The notes below the pieces were generated by a model that saw only the letters and a list, made by a program, of their open reading frames with translations, was not told the DNA's origin and made no database searches. Shown piece by piece: positions 1 through 12,220 of a stretch of DNA of 64,000 nt. Where the stretch lies: contig NC_092347.1 of the NCBI RefSeq assembly GCF_963676685.1, forward strand, positions 86,306,592 through 86,370,591. Reading direction: 5' to 3'. This DNA is from Mytilus edulis (lineage: Eukaryota; Mollusca; Bivalvia; Mytilida; Mytilidae). The position numbers were made by a program, and so were the translations under genes. Each line of letters begins with the position of its first letter. Position 1 is the stretch's first letter.

Positions 1-563
1 TAGATTCCGCCACCGCCATAAATTCCGCGGCCACCATAGATACCTCCACCATAAATACCACCTCCACCATAAATACCACCCCCGCCAATTCGTCCTACAC
101 CTCCAATACCACCAATTCCAATCATCCCTCCTCTCCAACCTCCTCCTCTAGATCCTATAATGAAAAATATTCAATAATTTGTCCTTATCCTCATATGTAG
201 GTCCTGGTCATATATAAAAAAAAATATATCACAAAATTTCAGTTGTATATAAATTTCGCTTTCACAAAATATGTTCAGTACTATCAACTAAGAACAGATT
301 TTTTTTAACATAAAACTGAAAAATAATTGAGAAACGAGATGTTGACGACAAGAAAATTTAACATTTCAAACAGTAAAAGAAGGGAGAGAACTGAATGTAT
401 TTGAATTAAGAAAAAACAGTAAATCCAGCAATTCTGCGACCATGTAGTTTGGTTAATCCAGTAAAGTGACTTGTTTCGTTATAGGAACAATGTTTGACTC
501 ACCCCAGGTTGTTCCATTGATTAGCACAATGGCTAGAGACAGAATAAGCAGAATACACTTCAT
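1..563 (-). CDS. Glycine-rich secreted protein, 5' part (runs off left edge)
   Basis: Two exons are visible on the minus strand. Exon 1 is 503-563 and starts ATG at 563, encoding a signal peptide (MKCILLILSLAIVLINGTTW). It ends at a GTGAGT donor in phase 1. Exon 2 is 1-154 with acceptor ...CATTATAG. Joining them keeps the frame and gives a serine-arginine stretch followed by glycine-rich repeats of the type GGGGIYGGGGIYGGGIYGG. The protein continues beyond position 1. Gly/Tyr/Ile-rich low-complexity secreted proteins in molluscs include shell-matrix and other extracellular-matrix proteins. That role is inference, because composition alone does not define a family. A TATAAA on the minus strand at 669-664 lies about 100 bases upstream of the ATG and could belong to the promoter. 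I am sure of the splice structure and secretion signal, and unsure of function. Confidence 0.72.
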
Positions 564-1506
564 TTTATCTGAAAAAATAAAATTGCTGAAATCATTAGAA
601 AAAGGTCAAATGGTTACTAAAAAAAATTTTTTTTTATCATTAACTGTTCAATTGAAATAAACATTTATACTATTGAAATAATTTAATACACTTTTTATAA
701 ACATGAGGATAAACCAATCTATAAACCATTAGCTACGAGAAATCAAAGAATGGTTCAATCAGTAATAAAAGTGAAACAAATGGAATGATTATTCGCTTTC
801 AGCAGCCAATTTCGTTCAATTTTGTCAAAATAAGCGATGAAACATTGCAAGTGAATAATTCCATCTCATTGAATCCGTTTTCATGTGACATTCAATTTAA
901 CCAAGGACGTATAACTAACATACGTCTAATATACGTCCTTGATTTAACACATAAGCTAGAGATTGGTTACGCATGTTTTAGTCGTGTTCAGTTACTAAAA
1001 TGAAACAATTTCAACATTGAAAGTGACACAAAGGTAAACCATTCGTTGACTGATTCGATTCATAGAAAGAAAAAAAAACATTCTTATACAGGTAAAAACG
1101 ATGATTAACTTATTTTGTTAACCTATAGCATGAAATCAAACAGATATAAAAAAAAAAATCAAATTGCACGAGGTCTATTTATATTTATGTTTATACTTAT
1201 ATCGTTTTATTTGACCGTCGGAAGTCTTCTGAGATCATTTCAATAGATAATTAAATGGCGTCTGGACTAAAATACACAGCACGTGTTCTATCTAATAAAT
1301 GCACTGTTTACCGTTTATTTCAGACTTATTGTAATTTGGATACACGTTTTAGAATGTTATAAATCAATTATGAGAACTTTGAGTCTAATCGGTGAACAAG
1401 ATTATGATAGCTTATCCCATTTTAATGCAAATTAGAAAACGAATATGTGTATACCTGTTGTTTGAAAAATCTTAGCGCATTTCTGGAATTATCTACACGG
1501 CAAACC
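564..1506. other. Intergenic, no gene seen
   Basis: AT-rich sequence without convincing coding potential. The short open frame at 785-1003 lacks family features. A 12-bp perfect inverted repeat at 902-913 / 930-941 can form a hairpin. Confidence 0.5.
902..941. repeat. 12-bp inverted repeat (hairpin)
   Basis: Arms CAAGGACGTATA and TATACGTCCTTG are separated by a 16-base loop that itself contains ATACGT. This may be a relic of a foldback element. There is no gene context. Confidence 0.5.
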
Positions 1507-1720
1507 ACTGTGGTTTCATTATTGTTCGTTGGATACCAATTTTCGTAGCTTTAGTGGGTACAGGTGAACCACGAAATTCAATTCAATGTCAACGAAATAC
1601 AAATTTTCTATTGGCTTGTTTGAAGACTTCGGCAAAACCACGAAAATAAATATCCACGAACATGAAAAGTTTCCTGAATCCACGAAAATTGGTACCCACG
1701 AAAATAAATTATCCCTAGTA
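1507..1720. mobile_element. MITE-like dispersed repeat with inverted ends
   Basis: The left end contains TTCGTTGGATACCAATTTTC (from 1525). The right end contains its near-complement, ACGAAAATTGGTACCCACGA, so the unit has terminal inverted repeats with about two mismatches over 21 bases. The interior repeats CACGAA / TTCGTGG-like words. I recognise it as a family dispersed in mussel genomes. It has no coding capacity, so it is a non-autonomous DNA element. A degenerate copy in the other orientation is at about 18313-18482. Confidence 0.6.
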
Positions 1721-4700
1721 TATACATATTTTAGAGAATTCCTGTAGCATGAAAATAATAGTAATTCAAATTCAACACGAAATAACTTGAAATGATATCC
1801 TTTGGGCGTCATTCAGTTGAAGTGGGTTGAAATATTTTGCCTCCCAGAATTCGTTTAGGAACGTTGGTGGCCCATAGTGGATTAATTGAAAGGGTATATT
1901 ACAAAGAGACGAATGGTAAGGACGAAATCATCATGTTAATATGATCACAAAGACATGTGTGTGAGTATTGAAATGATGAATTGAAAACTCCAACACGAGC
2001 TTAATCAAATCACTTACTTCTTTTTGAGTTCATGTGATTCTCTGAGTTTTTTAGCTTTTTTTTTTATATATTAAAAATATCTATGAGATAAATTACTGTG
2101 TGGCTTACATGGAATATACTTAATACTAGTAATTTGTCCCTTCAATAGACTATACCTAATACTAGTACATAATAGTCTTATATATTGAAAATAGATTGTA
2201 CTTACATGTACTGGCAAGCTATTGACCAATTCTGGAATGGAAGATTACTGTTTCGAAACCGGAAAACATTGTCTTTATATAGCATGGTATACAGTTGGTG
2301 TTTGCTGTCAAATTTGACACAAGCCATACTCGTGTCCAATTGATGTGTTTTTGGAAGTAAACTGTCATGTTAAGACAAGCTTGTACTACGACTTTTTGCA
2401 AAACCTATGGATGAATAGTTCAAATTATGAACAAACAAAAGATCGATAGAATTATTTTTTTGAATGGATAACTAGTAAGATCAATTAGATGGATGACACT
2501 GCTATAAACAAGATAATTTTAACATACCAAAATTTTACAATGACTAACAGTAAACTACCTTTCAAATTCATTATCATAAATTTTATTTTAATGCGTTTTA
2601 AAATAGAACGCAAATCTTAATAAAAGTCTTTGTAAAGCAATTAAAAATTAAAAGCATGTATGTGAATGCGGATTTACAGATACACAAAAGCAAAAGATAT
2701 CTTCATTAAATTATTTTACAGTAGTAAATATAAATTATGACAACTCAATGTAGCAATAACTTAAAGATGAACAAAATATATATAAGAACAAAAACACAAT
2801 CGTCAATTATTTATTATATATCTAAAAAATCATATGAAAACAAGATGAAATTTTAAATTGGATATAACTGTAGAATGGCCTTAGACTTCATATATCTAAT
2901 AGTATTTATTTCATGAAATTTTTTGGAAATTTTACCGGCTTTAAGAAAAATTTGAAATAAGGACCATTACGAGACACACGCCCAGTTTAGACTTCATAAT
3001 CCTCAAAAATATATTACGCTCTAGATTTTTTTATGGATATACTTTTAAAGAATATGAGACCACCTTTTTTATATACATATTCGAGGAGGGGAGGTTGGAC
3101 AAAACATTTTTAACTATGCCTAGGTCCGCTTTGATATTTTGCTCTGTAAAAATTATAATTCCTACATTTTACACAATGTTTTCCTACAGAATAATTCTGT
3201 ACATCCTCTCTTTGGCAAAATTTTCCGTTTTCATATTTGACTAGGCAAGTATAATTATTTCTAGAATTCTCAAAATCTGAGAGGAGAAACTACGTCGAAT
3301 CAAAATGGAACGTTAAATCCGACGCTGAAAGAGACAACACAGTTCACAAAAGGTCCATTGCAAAACTTCAATTGAGGAGACAGTGGATGATTTGTTGCAA
3401 CGCAAACTTTCTGTCCCTGTCCAATATACCCCTTTTCAAAGCAACAATCAAAGTAGTCTGGAAGGCTCTGACGCCTTAGGCATTTTTTTAATGAAATTTG
3501 GGACCTAGAAAGTCATAAAAATAGGCCTTCCGAGTAATTTTAGACATTAATCCAAGTTACCCGGGTCGACCGATTTTAAACCTAAGGATTCATTGTTGTT
3601 GTTTTGTGGCTGTATAAAATGTTTGCCACTGAACGTTAACAACAATTAACTCAATGTATTAGCATTGTCATAGATAATTCTTGTGTAAACTGCGAAGAAA
3701 GATGACAAGGATATCCTGCCACCACATCAGAATGAACAAATTTACAAGAAAACAAAATAAAAATATTCATGTTGAAAAGCATACAATGCCATATATGGTA
3801 AAGATTCTTTGAATATTTCATATAATTCTTATATTGAGTTTAAGAGAAGAAGCAGACAGTAAACCTATAGCCATTCAGATGAGATCAAATATAAGTTGAA
3901 AGTGCATTTATATAATAAACAAGTTGTAAAAGCTTCATTAGATTATATGAAGAAATTCAGGGTACATGTAGTTGCAAATGATAGAGGGACAGGAAGGACG
4001 GATGACGGAAAAACGGACAAACGATCTGGCCCCAATTAAGTGATCTCGATCACCATATACATTTGTACCACCCACTTAATTAAGTATAGTGTAATAAGAA
4101 TACAGGTACATTCCGGCGTGTCCTTTGACATTCTTTTCGAATATTTGGAAATCAGAGACTTTTGTCGCGTTTTTTTGTTTTTCTTGAAGAGGTAAATAAC
4201 CGAACAAAATTTTAGTAATTAATCATTTTAACGCCGTTTTTTACTTGTTAATCAGGAAATGTCATTAACTACAATTTATATGTTGCTCATTGCGGGCGGC
4301 TGACAAGTTCAATTATCATGTCAAGTATAATTTGTTTAATAGTGATACTTAGTAGTAAAAGTGACCTCATAGCTATTTATATAGACCAGGTGAAGGTAAC
4401 TGCGCTTTTGTCTTTTGTTTACATGTACAATGTATGTTTTACTCTTTTCATTAACGCTAAATTGATGATATAAAGGGGAAAATACGCAATTTCCTAAGTC
4501 CATCTAATCGGTTATCAATAACTTACTCAACATTCACAACGCATATCCGTTTGCAAATTATTAAATGATTCGAAAATATAACGTAGTGTCATGATCAACC
4601 ATGGATACTAGGGGACAGGACCATTCATTATAGCTCTCTCCTTTTTTTCAAAAATCCTTGTTTTCATTTCAATTATTTTTGCGTTTTCCTGTAATATGTT

Positions 4701-5539
4701 TACACAAATAATCTGAAAATGACATTTATTAACAAATTAGTATCCATTCCCAGCATTCACTGATAACATCTCTATATTAAACATTTGACGGATTTAAGTC
4801 AAAAAAGAAGAGGGCTAAAATTATTGGTCATTGGTTAAAGTACCTATGGGATCAACCGATTGTGCCCGAAGTTCGCCAATGACAGTCTTTTAAAAATTAT
4901 TTTCCTTTAACAATATTCTGCAAACACATGATCTTGTGCGATATGTGATGCTCAGACTTTCAAATAGATATATCTACCCGCACAAGGAAACTTTTGGCAT
5001 TATTCAGTTGAAATGTAGACATGATATAAATACATTAATGAATAACAACTAACATATAATAAGCAAATCTAAAAGGGCAGCTAACACACACATACACATA
5101 AAAAGAAAGAACAGAAATGGATAGGCTGGTATATGGCCAGTACTTGTTGACAATAAACGAATGTTAACAGCCTTGTCTTGTGGTCTTTGGTAGATATTTG
5201 TACCATTGACAATCAAACCACATCTTTTTATTTCTTCACAATGTATACGTTTGCATCTGATCATACATCTTTTGTTGGGGACATGGATTATCTGTCTCGG
5301 CTCTAATAACATGTAATAATAGTCAGGAACAAGGAAATATGTATGCTGTATGTAACTTAACTACTAGTACTTCGTATTATTTCCCCCTAATTTTCCACAT
5401 AACACAAAAGTTGAATGGTCTGTACCTTAGCTTTCAAACTCTACATCACCCAATTTTTGATAAATATATGAAAGCGACCTTTTTGCCAATGAGATAAAAC
5501 CCAAAACAATACAAAATCCATAAGAATTCAATTATATAT

Positions 5540-5665
5540 AGATATAAGAAGATGTGGTATGAGTGCCAATGAGACAACTCCCCATCCAAGTCGCAATTTT
5601 TGAATTTAAAGTAAACCAATACAGGTCAAAGTACGGTCTTCAACACGGAGCCTTGGCCATAAGAG
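5540..5665 (+). repeat. Dispersed mussel-type repeat ('AAGATGTGGTATGA' family)
   Basis: Contains AAGATGTGGTATGAGTGCCA followed by ATGAGACAAC and a segment ending near GGTCTTCAACACGGAGCC. Related copies are at about 9000-9270, 9597-9625, 11085-11215, 18745-18800, 33887-33950 and 40058-40110. Reverse-orientation copies are at 38525-38630 and 52010-52125. The spread over intergenic and intronic sites marks it as interspersed. Autonomy and class are unknown. Confidence 0.6.
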
Positions 5666-6887
5666 TTAGTGTTTTGATTTTTGCCTTTTAACCAGAAAAC
5701 TATCATGTTAGATTGTCAAAAAACACCCCCCAAAAAAAACGGTCAATAATACACGATCTACAATTTTTCGAAATAGCCGGCCAATTTTACTGCAAAAATT
5801 TTATATTGATTTAGGAGTTACAGACCTTAAAACAATTTTAGGCAAATTAAAGCGTATTTGTCTTTGAATTTGCTTTGAAACTATTATTACATGAAAGGAA
5901 CCTTAAAATCAGCAACTATTATCATCAATACAATATCTTTAAACGTCAATGAACAAATTTGTAAATATTATTGTTCTGGGTTTCTTATTACTTCTATTTT
6001 TTATTCTATTATTTCTATTGTCAATTTTTCGTTTTTTGTTTTTTAAGTTTTGTTTGTTTGGTTTTTTTTTTTTGCATCGAAAGAAATTGTGAGGGTAAGG
6101 AAATGGATTTATTTCGTAAATGAAAGTCCCCATTTTAGAGTTCAAGTTTGCGTACTAGTTATTATTGTTTTGTTATATGAACTGCTTTATGATTCCCATG
6201 CACTCTGTAACTCTCATTCAAATCTATATTACTCTAAGATCTCGTGTACATGTATACGATATATTAATAAATAATTTGATTTTGGATGTGACACGTCTTT
6301 TTATTAAAAAGTATAAGCTCATAGACAGAATTGTTTCATGTGTCCGTAACGTCATCAACTTTTTTCAGAACTAAATTTGTATGGAAGATGAAATATACAT
6401 GCATCTGATACAGTGCTTTTGTGCGGACACCTTTTCCTTATACATGTGTGTGTTGTCCGACTCCTCTCTTTTTTGTCTGTTGGTTTTTGTCCGACACTTC
6501 AATTTTTATTTTTGACCGACACTTATTTTTTTGTGTTGGTTTATCATTTATTTTGGAAAGGAAATTACTTATACATATAACTTGAGAGCAATCAATGTTA
6601 ATCATATTCACAATCAGGATACTAGTAATTTTAGTTTATAGTATTCCCATGAATGTGCACCCTGCTAACCGGATTGTTCTTGTTCTCACACGACACAAAT
6701 TTAATACAATATCTTTATAAAAACAAGAGAAGAAAAAAAAACTACACAATTCTTTTAAGATGTATTTACATGTCGCTATATCAATCAGCAGTCCAGCAGT
6801 TAAAGCATGACGACGGTTTCAAAACTACTTGTCATTGTGGTGGTCGTTTCATCCAATAGGATATAATCACTCCCGAAGTAATAAAAT

Positions 6888-7010
6888 AAAATGGAAATGG
6901 GAATATGTCAAAGACACAACAACCCGACCAAAGAGCAAATAAAAGTTGAAGGCCACCAATGGGCAGCGAGAAAATCCCGCACCCGAAGGAAGTAATCAGA
7001 AGCTAAGCAT
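6888..7010 (+). repeat. 5' fragment of the 620-bp dispersed repeat
   Basis: Carries the diagnostic words GACACAACAACCCGACCAAA and AATCCCGCACCCGAAGG seen in the longer copies at 30291 and 31794. It is truncated. Confidence 0.55.
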
Positions 7011-7517
7011 AGAAGTGAGGAACCAAATATTGTTTATATGGTAATTTACATGATTCCAAATGAAGTGAAAACTGTTAAAATAAAATTCAATCGAAATACT
7101 AGGGAGTTTCTTCCTCAGGCATAAATGACATTAGTCTGCCTATATACTTCAAGTTTCCAGCGGCAGTTCTTCCGCGCACTTAATCCCTATCTACCTTTCA
7201 GAACCTTCCTTATGTATTACTTTTTAATTTGTTATCGAACTGAATATATATGAAATATTTGCCGCTTGGTGTTAAGCAAGCGAAAATCAATCAATGAAAA
7301 TTACCGTTAAATACTTTAAATAACTGATAATGGAAAACAAAGCGATCAAAACACAACAACTTGTACATCACAAATCATCACAAACAATACATCGTGGTTA
7401 ACATGATTTATCAATACATAAAGTTACAAGAAGACACTTTGCTATGAAAAAAACACACATAAAGACAAATCGTACTACATTTAAATGTTAAAATGTTAAA
7501 ACGTATATAAACTGTTT

Positions 7518-8534
7518 TCATTGGGATTCTCGACAACGGAACATTGCAGTAAACTCCTTCCTAAACTTTGTTCCGCTCAATATGTATAACACAAAGCTAA
7601 TAGCATTGTTTGAGTACATAAGAATGTTGACAATGGCCCACATCATGTTGAAAAACGCGCTATCTCTTCCCTTTAATGTATCCCTCAAATGTTCATATTG
7701 TATCAAATATATACTTATTGGTATGTTGCAAACGAGAAACACTGAGTTCAAAGTAAACAGAGTAATACTCATTGATGCTAGTTTCGAAGACTGCGTGACA
7801 CTAGATGGCGTTGTTACTGGTGAAATACGGCGATGGATCGCACGCTTATGCTGAACCACTTTTATAATGATAAACAAATTTCCAGTAAATAAAATACAAA
7901 ATGGAAAAAGAAAAAACACAATTAAATAAATCCAGGGCCATGTTGATGTGAAAAACTTCTTGTAGCTTTTTGACATGTAAGTACATTTGGTAATTGATTC
8001 CGTGCCGTTAATGATTTCTACATAGTCCCCGATTCCATAAACAATATGACTGTTTATTGCTAAAAGACAGCATGCTATAGCTACTAAACTTACAACAGCA
8101 GTGTGTCGTGAACATTTGTATTTACCAGAAACTGGATACCAAACAGCACATAACCTCTCTATGGTGACGGCCACTTGAATCCATGCTGAAAAATCCAACG
8201 AAAAATACAGAATCCAAGTGTGAATCTTACAAAATGTATTTCCAATGTGGCGGATATCAATGTCGAATGTCATAAACATCCATTGTCTCAATAATCCAGT
8301 ATACAGTACCAGAAGATCGGAAACCGCTAAAGCAACGAAATATATGGTACATACAGACTTTTTGAGGTTCTTTCTACGCAATACTATAATTGAGAGAATA
8401 TTTCCAGTAGTTCCGAATAGAAGAAGTAATGGTGGTATATATTTCCACAGTTTCATACCGATTACATATTCAGTGTATAGAGTTATATCGTGAAAAACAA
8501 ACATAGAATAATCGAAAGATTCGGTCGTTGTCAT
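7518..8534 (-). CDS. Rhodopsin-class (class A) peptide-type GPCR
   Basis: Intronless ORF of 338 aa, ATG at 8534. Seven hydrophobic segments fit TM1 32-53 (GN at 44-45), TM2 63-84 (ALAVSDLLVL with the conserved Asp), TM3 103-130, TM4 145-167, TM5 198-226 (Pro211), TM6 251-279 and TM7 292-318. Cys102 at the top of TM3 can pair with Cys184 in extracellular loop 2, which also carries an N-glycosylation sequon (NGT, 176-178). Deviations from the class A consensus are ERL instead of DRY (126-128), CNIP instead of CWxP in TM6 (269-272), and SFxxY instead of NPxxY in TM7 (313-317). The helix-8 region GTKFRKEF is followed by a possible palmitoyl Cys334. Such variants are common among invertebrate neuropeptide receptors. 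The ligand cannot be told from sequence, and coupling is inference. The protein acts at the plasma membrane. Confidence 0.9.
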   Translation of the reverse strand: MTTTESFDYSMFVFHDITLYTEYVIGMKLWKYIPPLLLLFGTTGNILSIIVLRRKNLKKSVCTIYFVALAVSDLLVLYTGLLRQWMFMTFDIDIRHIGNTFCKIHTWILYFSLDFSAWIQVAVTIERLCAVWYPVSGKYKCSRHTAVVSLVAIACCLLAINSHIVYGIGDYVEIINGTESITKCTYMSKSYKKFFTSTWPWIYLIVFFLFPFCILFTGNLFIIIKVVQHKRAIHRRISPVTTPSSVTQSSKLASMSITLFTLNSVFLVCNIPISIYLIQYEHLRDTLKGRDSAFFNMMWAIVNILMYSNNAISFVLYILSGTKFRKEFTAMFRCRESQ

Positions 8535-10236
8535 TTTTATTTTTCAAATGTCTTATTCTTGTTATTTTACTTTTTTTTTATATCAGCTTAATGACGTACT
8601 TGATAGTACCGTGTGACTAATGAGACTATTGAAACAATGTAGTTTTGATGACCAAACGACTTTTACAATTGCAATTTATGGTAAAATTGTAATTAAAGGT
8701 GTGTTTGAACTTGATTGGACCTTATCATTATCGACAATACAGTAAAATGGCGCAACTATTTGCATTCAACTGTTTAATAACCAAAAAATCAACATAATAA
8801 TACTTTACCTAAAATGGTGATGAAAGCTGTAATCATTATTCGATTTACTCTTCAATTCATTGACAATAAAAATTACTCGTTATAAATTGTCAAAACCCTT
8901 GTATTTAGAAATATTCATCACAAGTGGATGCAAGCAGTATATATTATGAAAGTTTATTACAATTCCGACAGAAAGACAACTTAATTTAATATAAAAATAA
9001 GGACATGTGGTATAATAACCAATGAGGCAACTATCCACCAAAGCTCAAGTGAAGGGGTGTAATCAATGATGGGTAACCGCGCAGCCTTCAATGTTGAGCA
9101 AAAGACGAGACCATATAGTCGGCTAAAAAGGGACGACAGAAAAATATGAAACATTTGAAAAGAAAAAAAATAACGGCCCAATGTATAGTAAAACAATTTA
9201 CGATAAACAAATATGACAGAAATGAATCAACGACAACTTCTAATCTACAAGTCTTCTGACTTGGGACAGGCACGTATACATGCTTAAATTTTAAGTCAAA
9301 GTAAAAAAAAAAAAATTCATTGGATTAATTGATGTTCTTTTTAATTTTGCTGTTTACTTTGCTTAAAATTTCAAAATAAAAGTTGATTTCATATTTTCAA
9401 ACGAAGGAGTTACATGGTTATTAATATCGAGAGCGAGCCAGTTTGGGGTTACTAGTCTTAACATCATTTGAAAAATCTGTAAAGAATATCTGGGACTATT
9501 GGTATACAACGTTTCTGTTTCTTTTAAACTCATATTGACTATGTTTAATCAATTTTCCTCGATTGACTTTCGTGAATGTAGAGCCTAAAGATATAAGACG
9601 ATGTGGTATGAGTGCCAAAATGAGTACTTGTACAGAAAGACTATCGACTTACCGTAGCCTCATTTCACTTAAATAAATGATACAGCAGTACTCAAGTCTC
9701 AAACATCACTTATTATAAAAACCTTTTTAAATATCATCCAGAAGAAATAGGGAGTGTTAACTAGTTTACCGTTGCCCGTATGTCCGTTCCGTGACATTTC
9801 CGTCGCATTTTCCTTAAAAACTAAATATCAGAGTTTGCTAACATTTTGTATCAATCAACATGTGAGCATGCTTTACCGTGTGATGCGTTTTCATATCCAT
9901 CGAATAATAACTTGCTTTTACCAATATCTATATTATTATTAGTAAGTAAAAGCTTGAAGTATATATTGTGCATTAGGGGAAAATGCAGATTAATGAGGCG
10001 ACACCGTGATATTTCATTCTTTTATATGAGGAACAACAAAAGTAAATTGTTAGAAAATAATGAGTTATTTCATGTGTATACAGTTAACTTTAAAACACTA
10101 ACAAAGTTTATCCTTGGCACAGCTCATATTTGAACGATTTCAAAATCACTTTTCAGCCTGCATGGAATCAACTGATCTTGTGGTTTTCTTTTCGTCGCAA
10201 AGTTCTGTTTCTTCTGATATCCTGCCATGTCGAATT
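8535..10236. other. Intergenic with repeat fragments
   Basis: No supported gene. A degenerate dispersed repeat lies at about 9000-9270. A fragment of the family whose core reads CCGTGTGATGCGTTTTCA lies at about 9755-9915; other copies are near 26835-27060 and 57060-57750. Confidence 0.5.
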
Positions 10237-10446
10237 TCAGTTGTAAGCGATACTACATAGTTGTCTTATATCAGAGCTACAGAAGCAGCAGTTCTCCATA
10301 CTTTCTCCATAGAACTGCCCACATGCGCCACAAATTGTAGCATGCTTAACTAAATCAAGCATTGGTATTTCTAGAGGATCACATGGGTTACAAATGTGTC
10401 GTGGAACTGCAAAGTGGAAAACTGCAAACAATATTAAGATGTACAT
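10237..10446 (-). CDS. Small cysteine-rich secreted protein, family unknown
   Basis: ORF of 69 aa with a short hydrophobic start (MYILILFAVFHFAVP) resembling a signal peptide. The mature part holds eight cysteines at 19, 22, 39, 42, 53, 54, 56 and 64, in the order CxxC, CxxC, CCxC, C. The size and disulfide-rich pattern resemble small secreted peptides such as toxin-like, antimicrobial or hormone precursors, but I do not recognise a family. The start is uncertain. ATG is directly preceded by an acceptor-like ACAG, and two further TTGCAG motifs lie inside the first codons, so this could be the last exon of a longer gene whose real leader is upstream. Its stop is TGA at 10239-10237. It could also be chance, although eight cysteines in 51 residues argues against that. 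Confidence 0.45.
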   Translation of the reverse strand: MYILILFAVFHFAVPRHICNPCDPLEIPMLDLVKHATICGACGQFYGESMENCCFCSSDIRQLCSIAYN

Positions 10447-11990
10447 CTGTATTACTAGTATGTATAAGTTAAAAACAAAGGATGACCTTGATGAGTCTTA
10501 TCACTTACTTATTTAAGAATGACAGAAGTTATTTTGTGAAATATATAGTCGATAATGATGGTAGGTCCGATGACATATATCCGTTAACTTATAAGTACAT
10601 TTAACTTAAATCACTTTCTTCACCCATCTCTTAACGAGTACTTTCATTTGTTGAATTGTTTTAACGGATATAAAGGTTCGATTCTTATGCGTCTTAATAT
10701 TTATCAAATATTCAAGACTTTCCCCTTAAACGATCTTCCGAAGGAAAAAACCAAAGCATTTGTATTTTTTTTAATACCGTATCTATGTCAATCCTTTTTC
10801 TGCCTCTTTATTACGGTTGTTTTCATTGGAACAGAAGGCTACACATCCTCGTTCATTTGATATATCTAATAGTGGGTTATTAGTCCCCGAAGGGTACTTC
10901 ATGAGTCCTCACTTGTGATGGTAAACTATTAAAAGATCCGACACGATCACTCTTTCTTTTTCCTAATACATCGTGCGAGAATGCATGCATGTGATCACTG
11001 GGGCGATTCAAAACGACAAAGTGTTGGGATTACGTGTTTTATATATTAAGTTGGTAGTTTCGACTATAGATATGTTTATCAAAATAAGAAGACTAGGTAT
11101 TATTGCCAATGAAACAACTATCCATCAGAGACCAAATGATGCAATGATAGTTTACCCCACAGCCTTCAACAATGAACATACCGTATAGTAATTTACAAAA
11201 AGGGAAACAATTCAAACGAGAAAAAAATCGGCCATGATTACTGCGGGGGGGGGGGGGGGGGGGGGGGGAACACGAAAACCAATGCAATGATTATTTAAAA
11301 CAATAATCTCATCATGTTAACTGTGAGCGTAATTCATTTAAGTTTTTCTTCAATTAGATGTAACATGGGACGATATTTACTAAGTTAGTTTTATAATAAA
11401 TTGTGATTCATAGCAATGCACGAAGAACTCCACTATTAAAGGAGTGCAATTGGTATACGTGACATGAATATACAATATGTGTCGATACACATTATTGTCG
11501 AAACGAACGTAGAGGTTGTCAACGAGAAAAATTACATTTAACCTAGCATATTTAGTTTTTCTGTATTAGAAGTTAAACAAAATGATATATTTAACATTCC
11601 AGAATCTACTTAATTCATATGGCAGTAACAATTACTTGAGTGAATAAAAATGCAAAAATCACAAACAAATCAGCAAGTAAGTAATCTTTATTCAAAGTCG
11701 AAAACACAAATAAACATTTACATACAATAATAAATCTTGATTTATATCGACAGTGGAACGTTTTTAGTATTGCACATGCTGATTTATCCGTATTAGGGCT
11801 TATTTGCTCATATCATTTAATAACATGGAATATGGGTTCTTTATATTAGGACTATTATCACACGCTGATATATTATAAAAACATAACATAATTAATTACA
11901 TATAATAAAAACATAGTTAGGCAATACATAGTTAACACACCATGGGTAATACAAACTAAGGGCATGCTTATAAAAACATGGAAGCATATT
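10447..11990. other. Intergenic with repeats
   Basis: No supported gene. Contains a dispersed repeat copy at about 11085-11215 and a 24-base G run at 11245-11268. The motif AGCAAGTAAGTAATCTTTAT near 11671 resembles sequence at about 35110, possibly a retroelement 3' end. Nothing else is recognisable. Confidence 0.4.
11245..11268 (+). repeat. Poly-G run (24 G)
   Basis: Uninterrupted G homopolymer that could form G-quadruplex DNA. Its length is prone to assembly error. Confidence 0.8.
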
Positions 11991-12220
11991 CACGGTAAGT
12001 GTAGTTTCCGGCTAGGATCGAGGTTTTTCGAGTGATTCGGTCCATTTTTTTCAAGTGTTACTTTAATATAACTTTGTATATTAAACCGTGACAAGCGTCT
12101 ATAGATATCACGTCTTTTTAGAGATTAAGTCTGTTTGTTTACATTTTTGTTCATATTCACCAGAAAAAAGTGGTCACACTCGAAAAACCACGATCCTAGC
12201 CAGACAGTATACCTACCGTG
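11991..12220. mobile_element. MITE, 230 bp, 5-bp target duplication ATATT
   Basis: The ends are CACGGTAAGT (left) and ACCTACCGTG (right). The inverted match extends about 46 bases inward, including GGCTAGGATCG and GTTTTTCGAGTG. Both sides are flanked by ATATT (11986-11990 and 12221-12225), a target-site duplication. There is no ORF, so it is non-autonomous. Confidence 0.75.

Larger units (their letters stand above)
1721..7517. other. Long intergenic region, repeats only
   Basis: No gene could be supported in about 5.8 kb. It is AT-rich, with copies of mussel dispersed repeats. These include a degenerate copy near 5140-5270, one near 5540-5665 (word AAGATGTGGTATGAGTGCCA), a fragment of the 620-bp family at about 6888-7010, and a short repeat tail ending near 7290 (word ATGAAATATTTGCCGCTTGG). 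ORFs in this span are short and composed of low-complexity codons. Confidence 0.5.

Noticed and set aside
785-1003. 72-codon frame in the first intergenic region
   Set aside because: No signal, domain or splice context, and it covers a hairpin repeat. Chance ORF.
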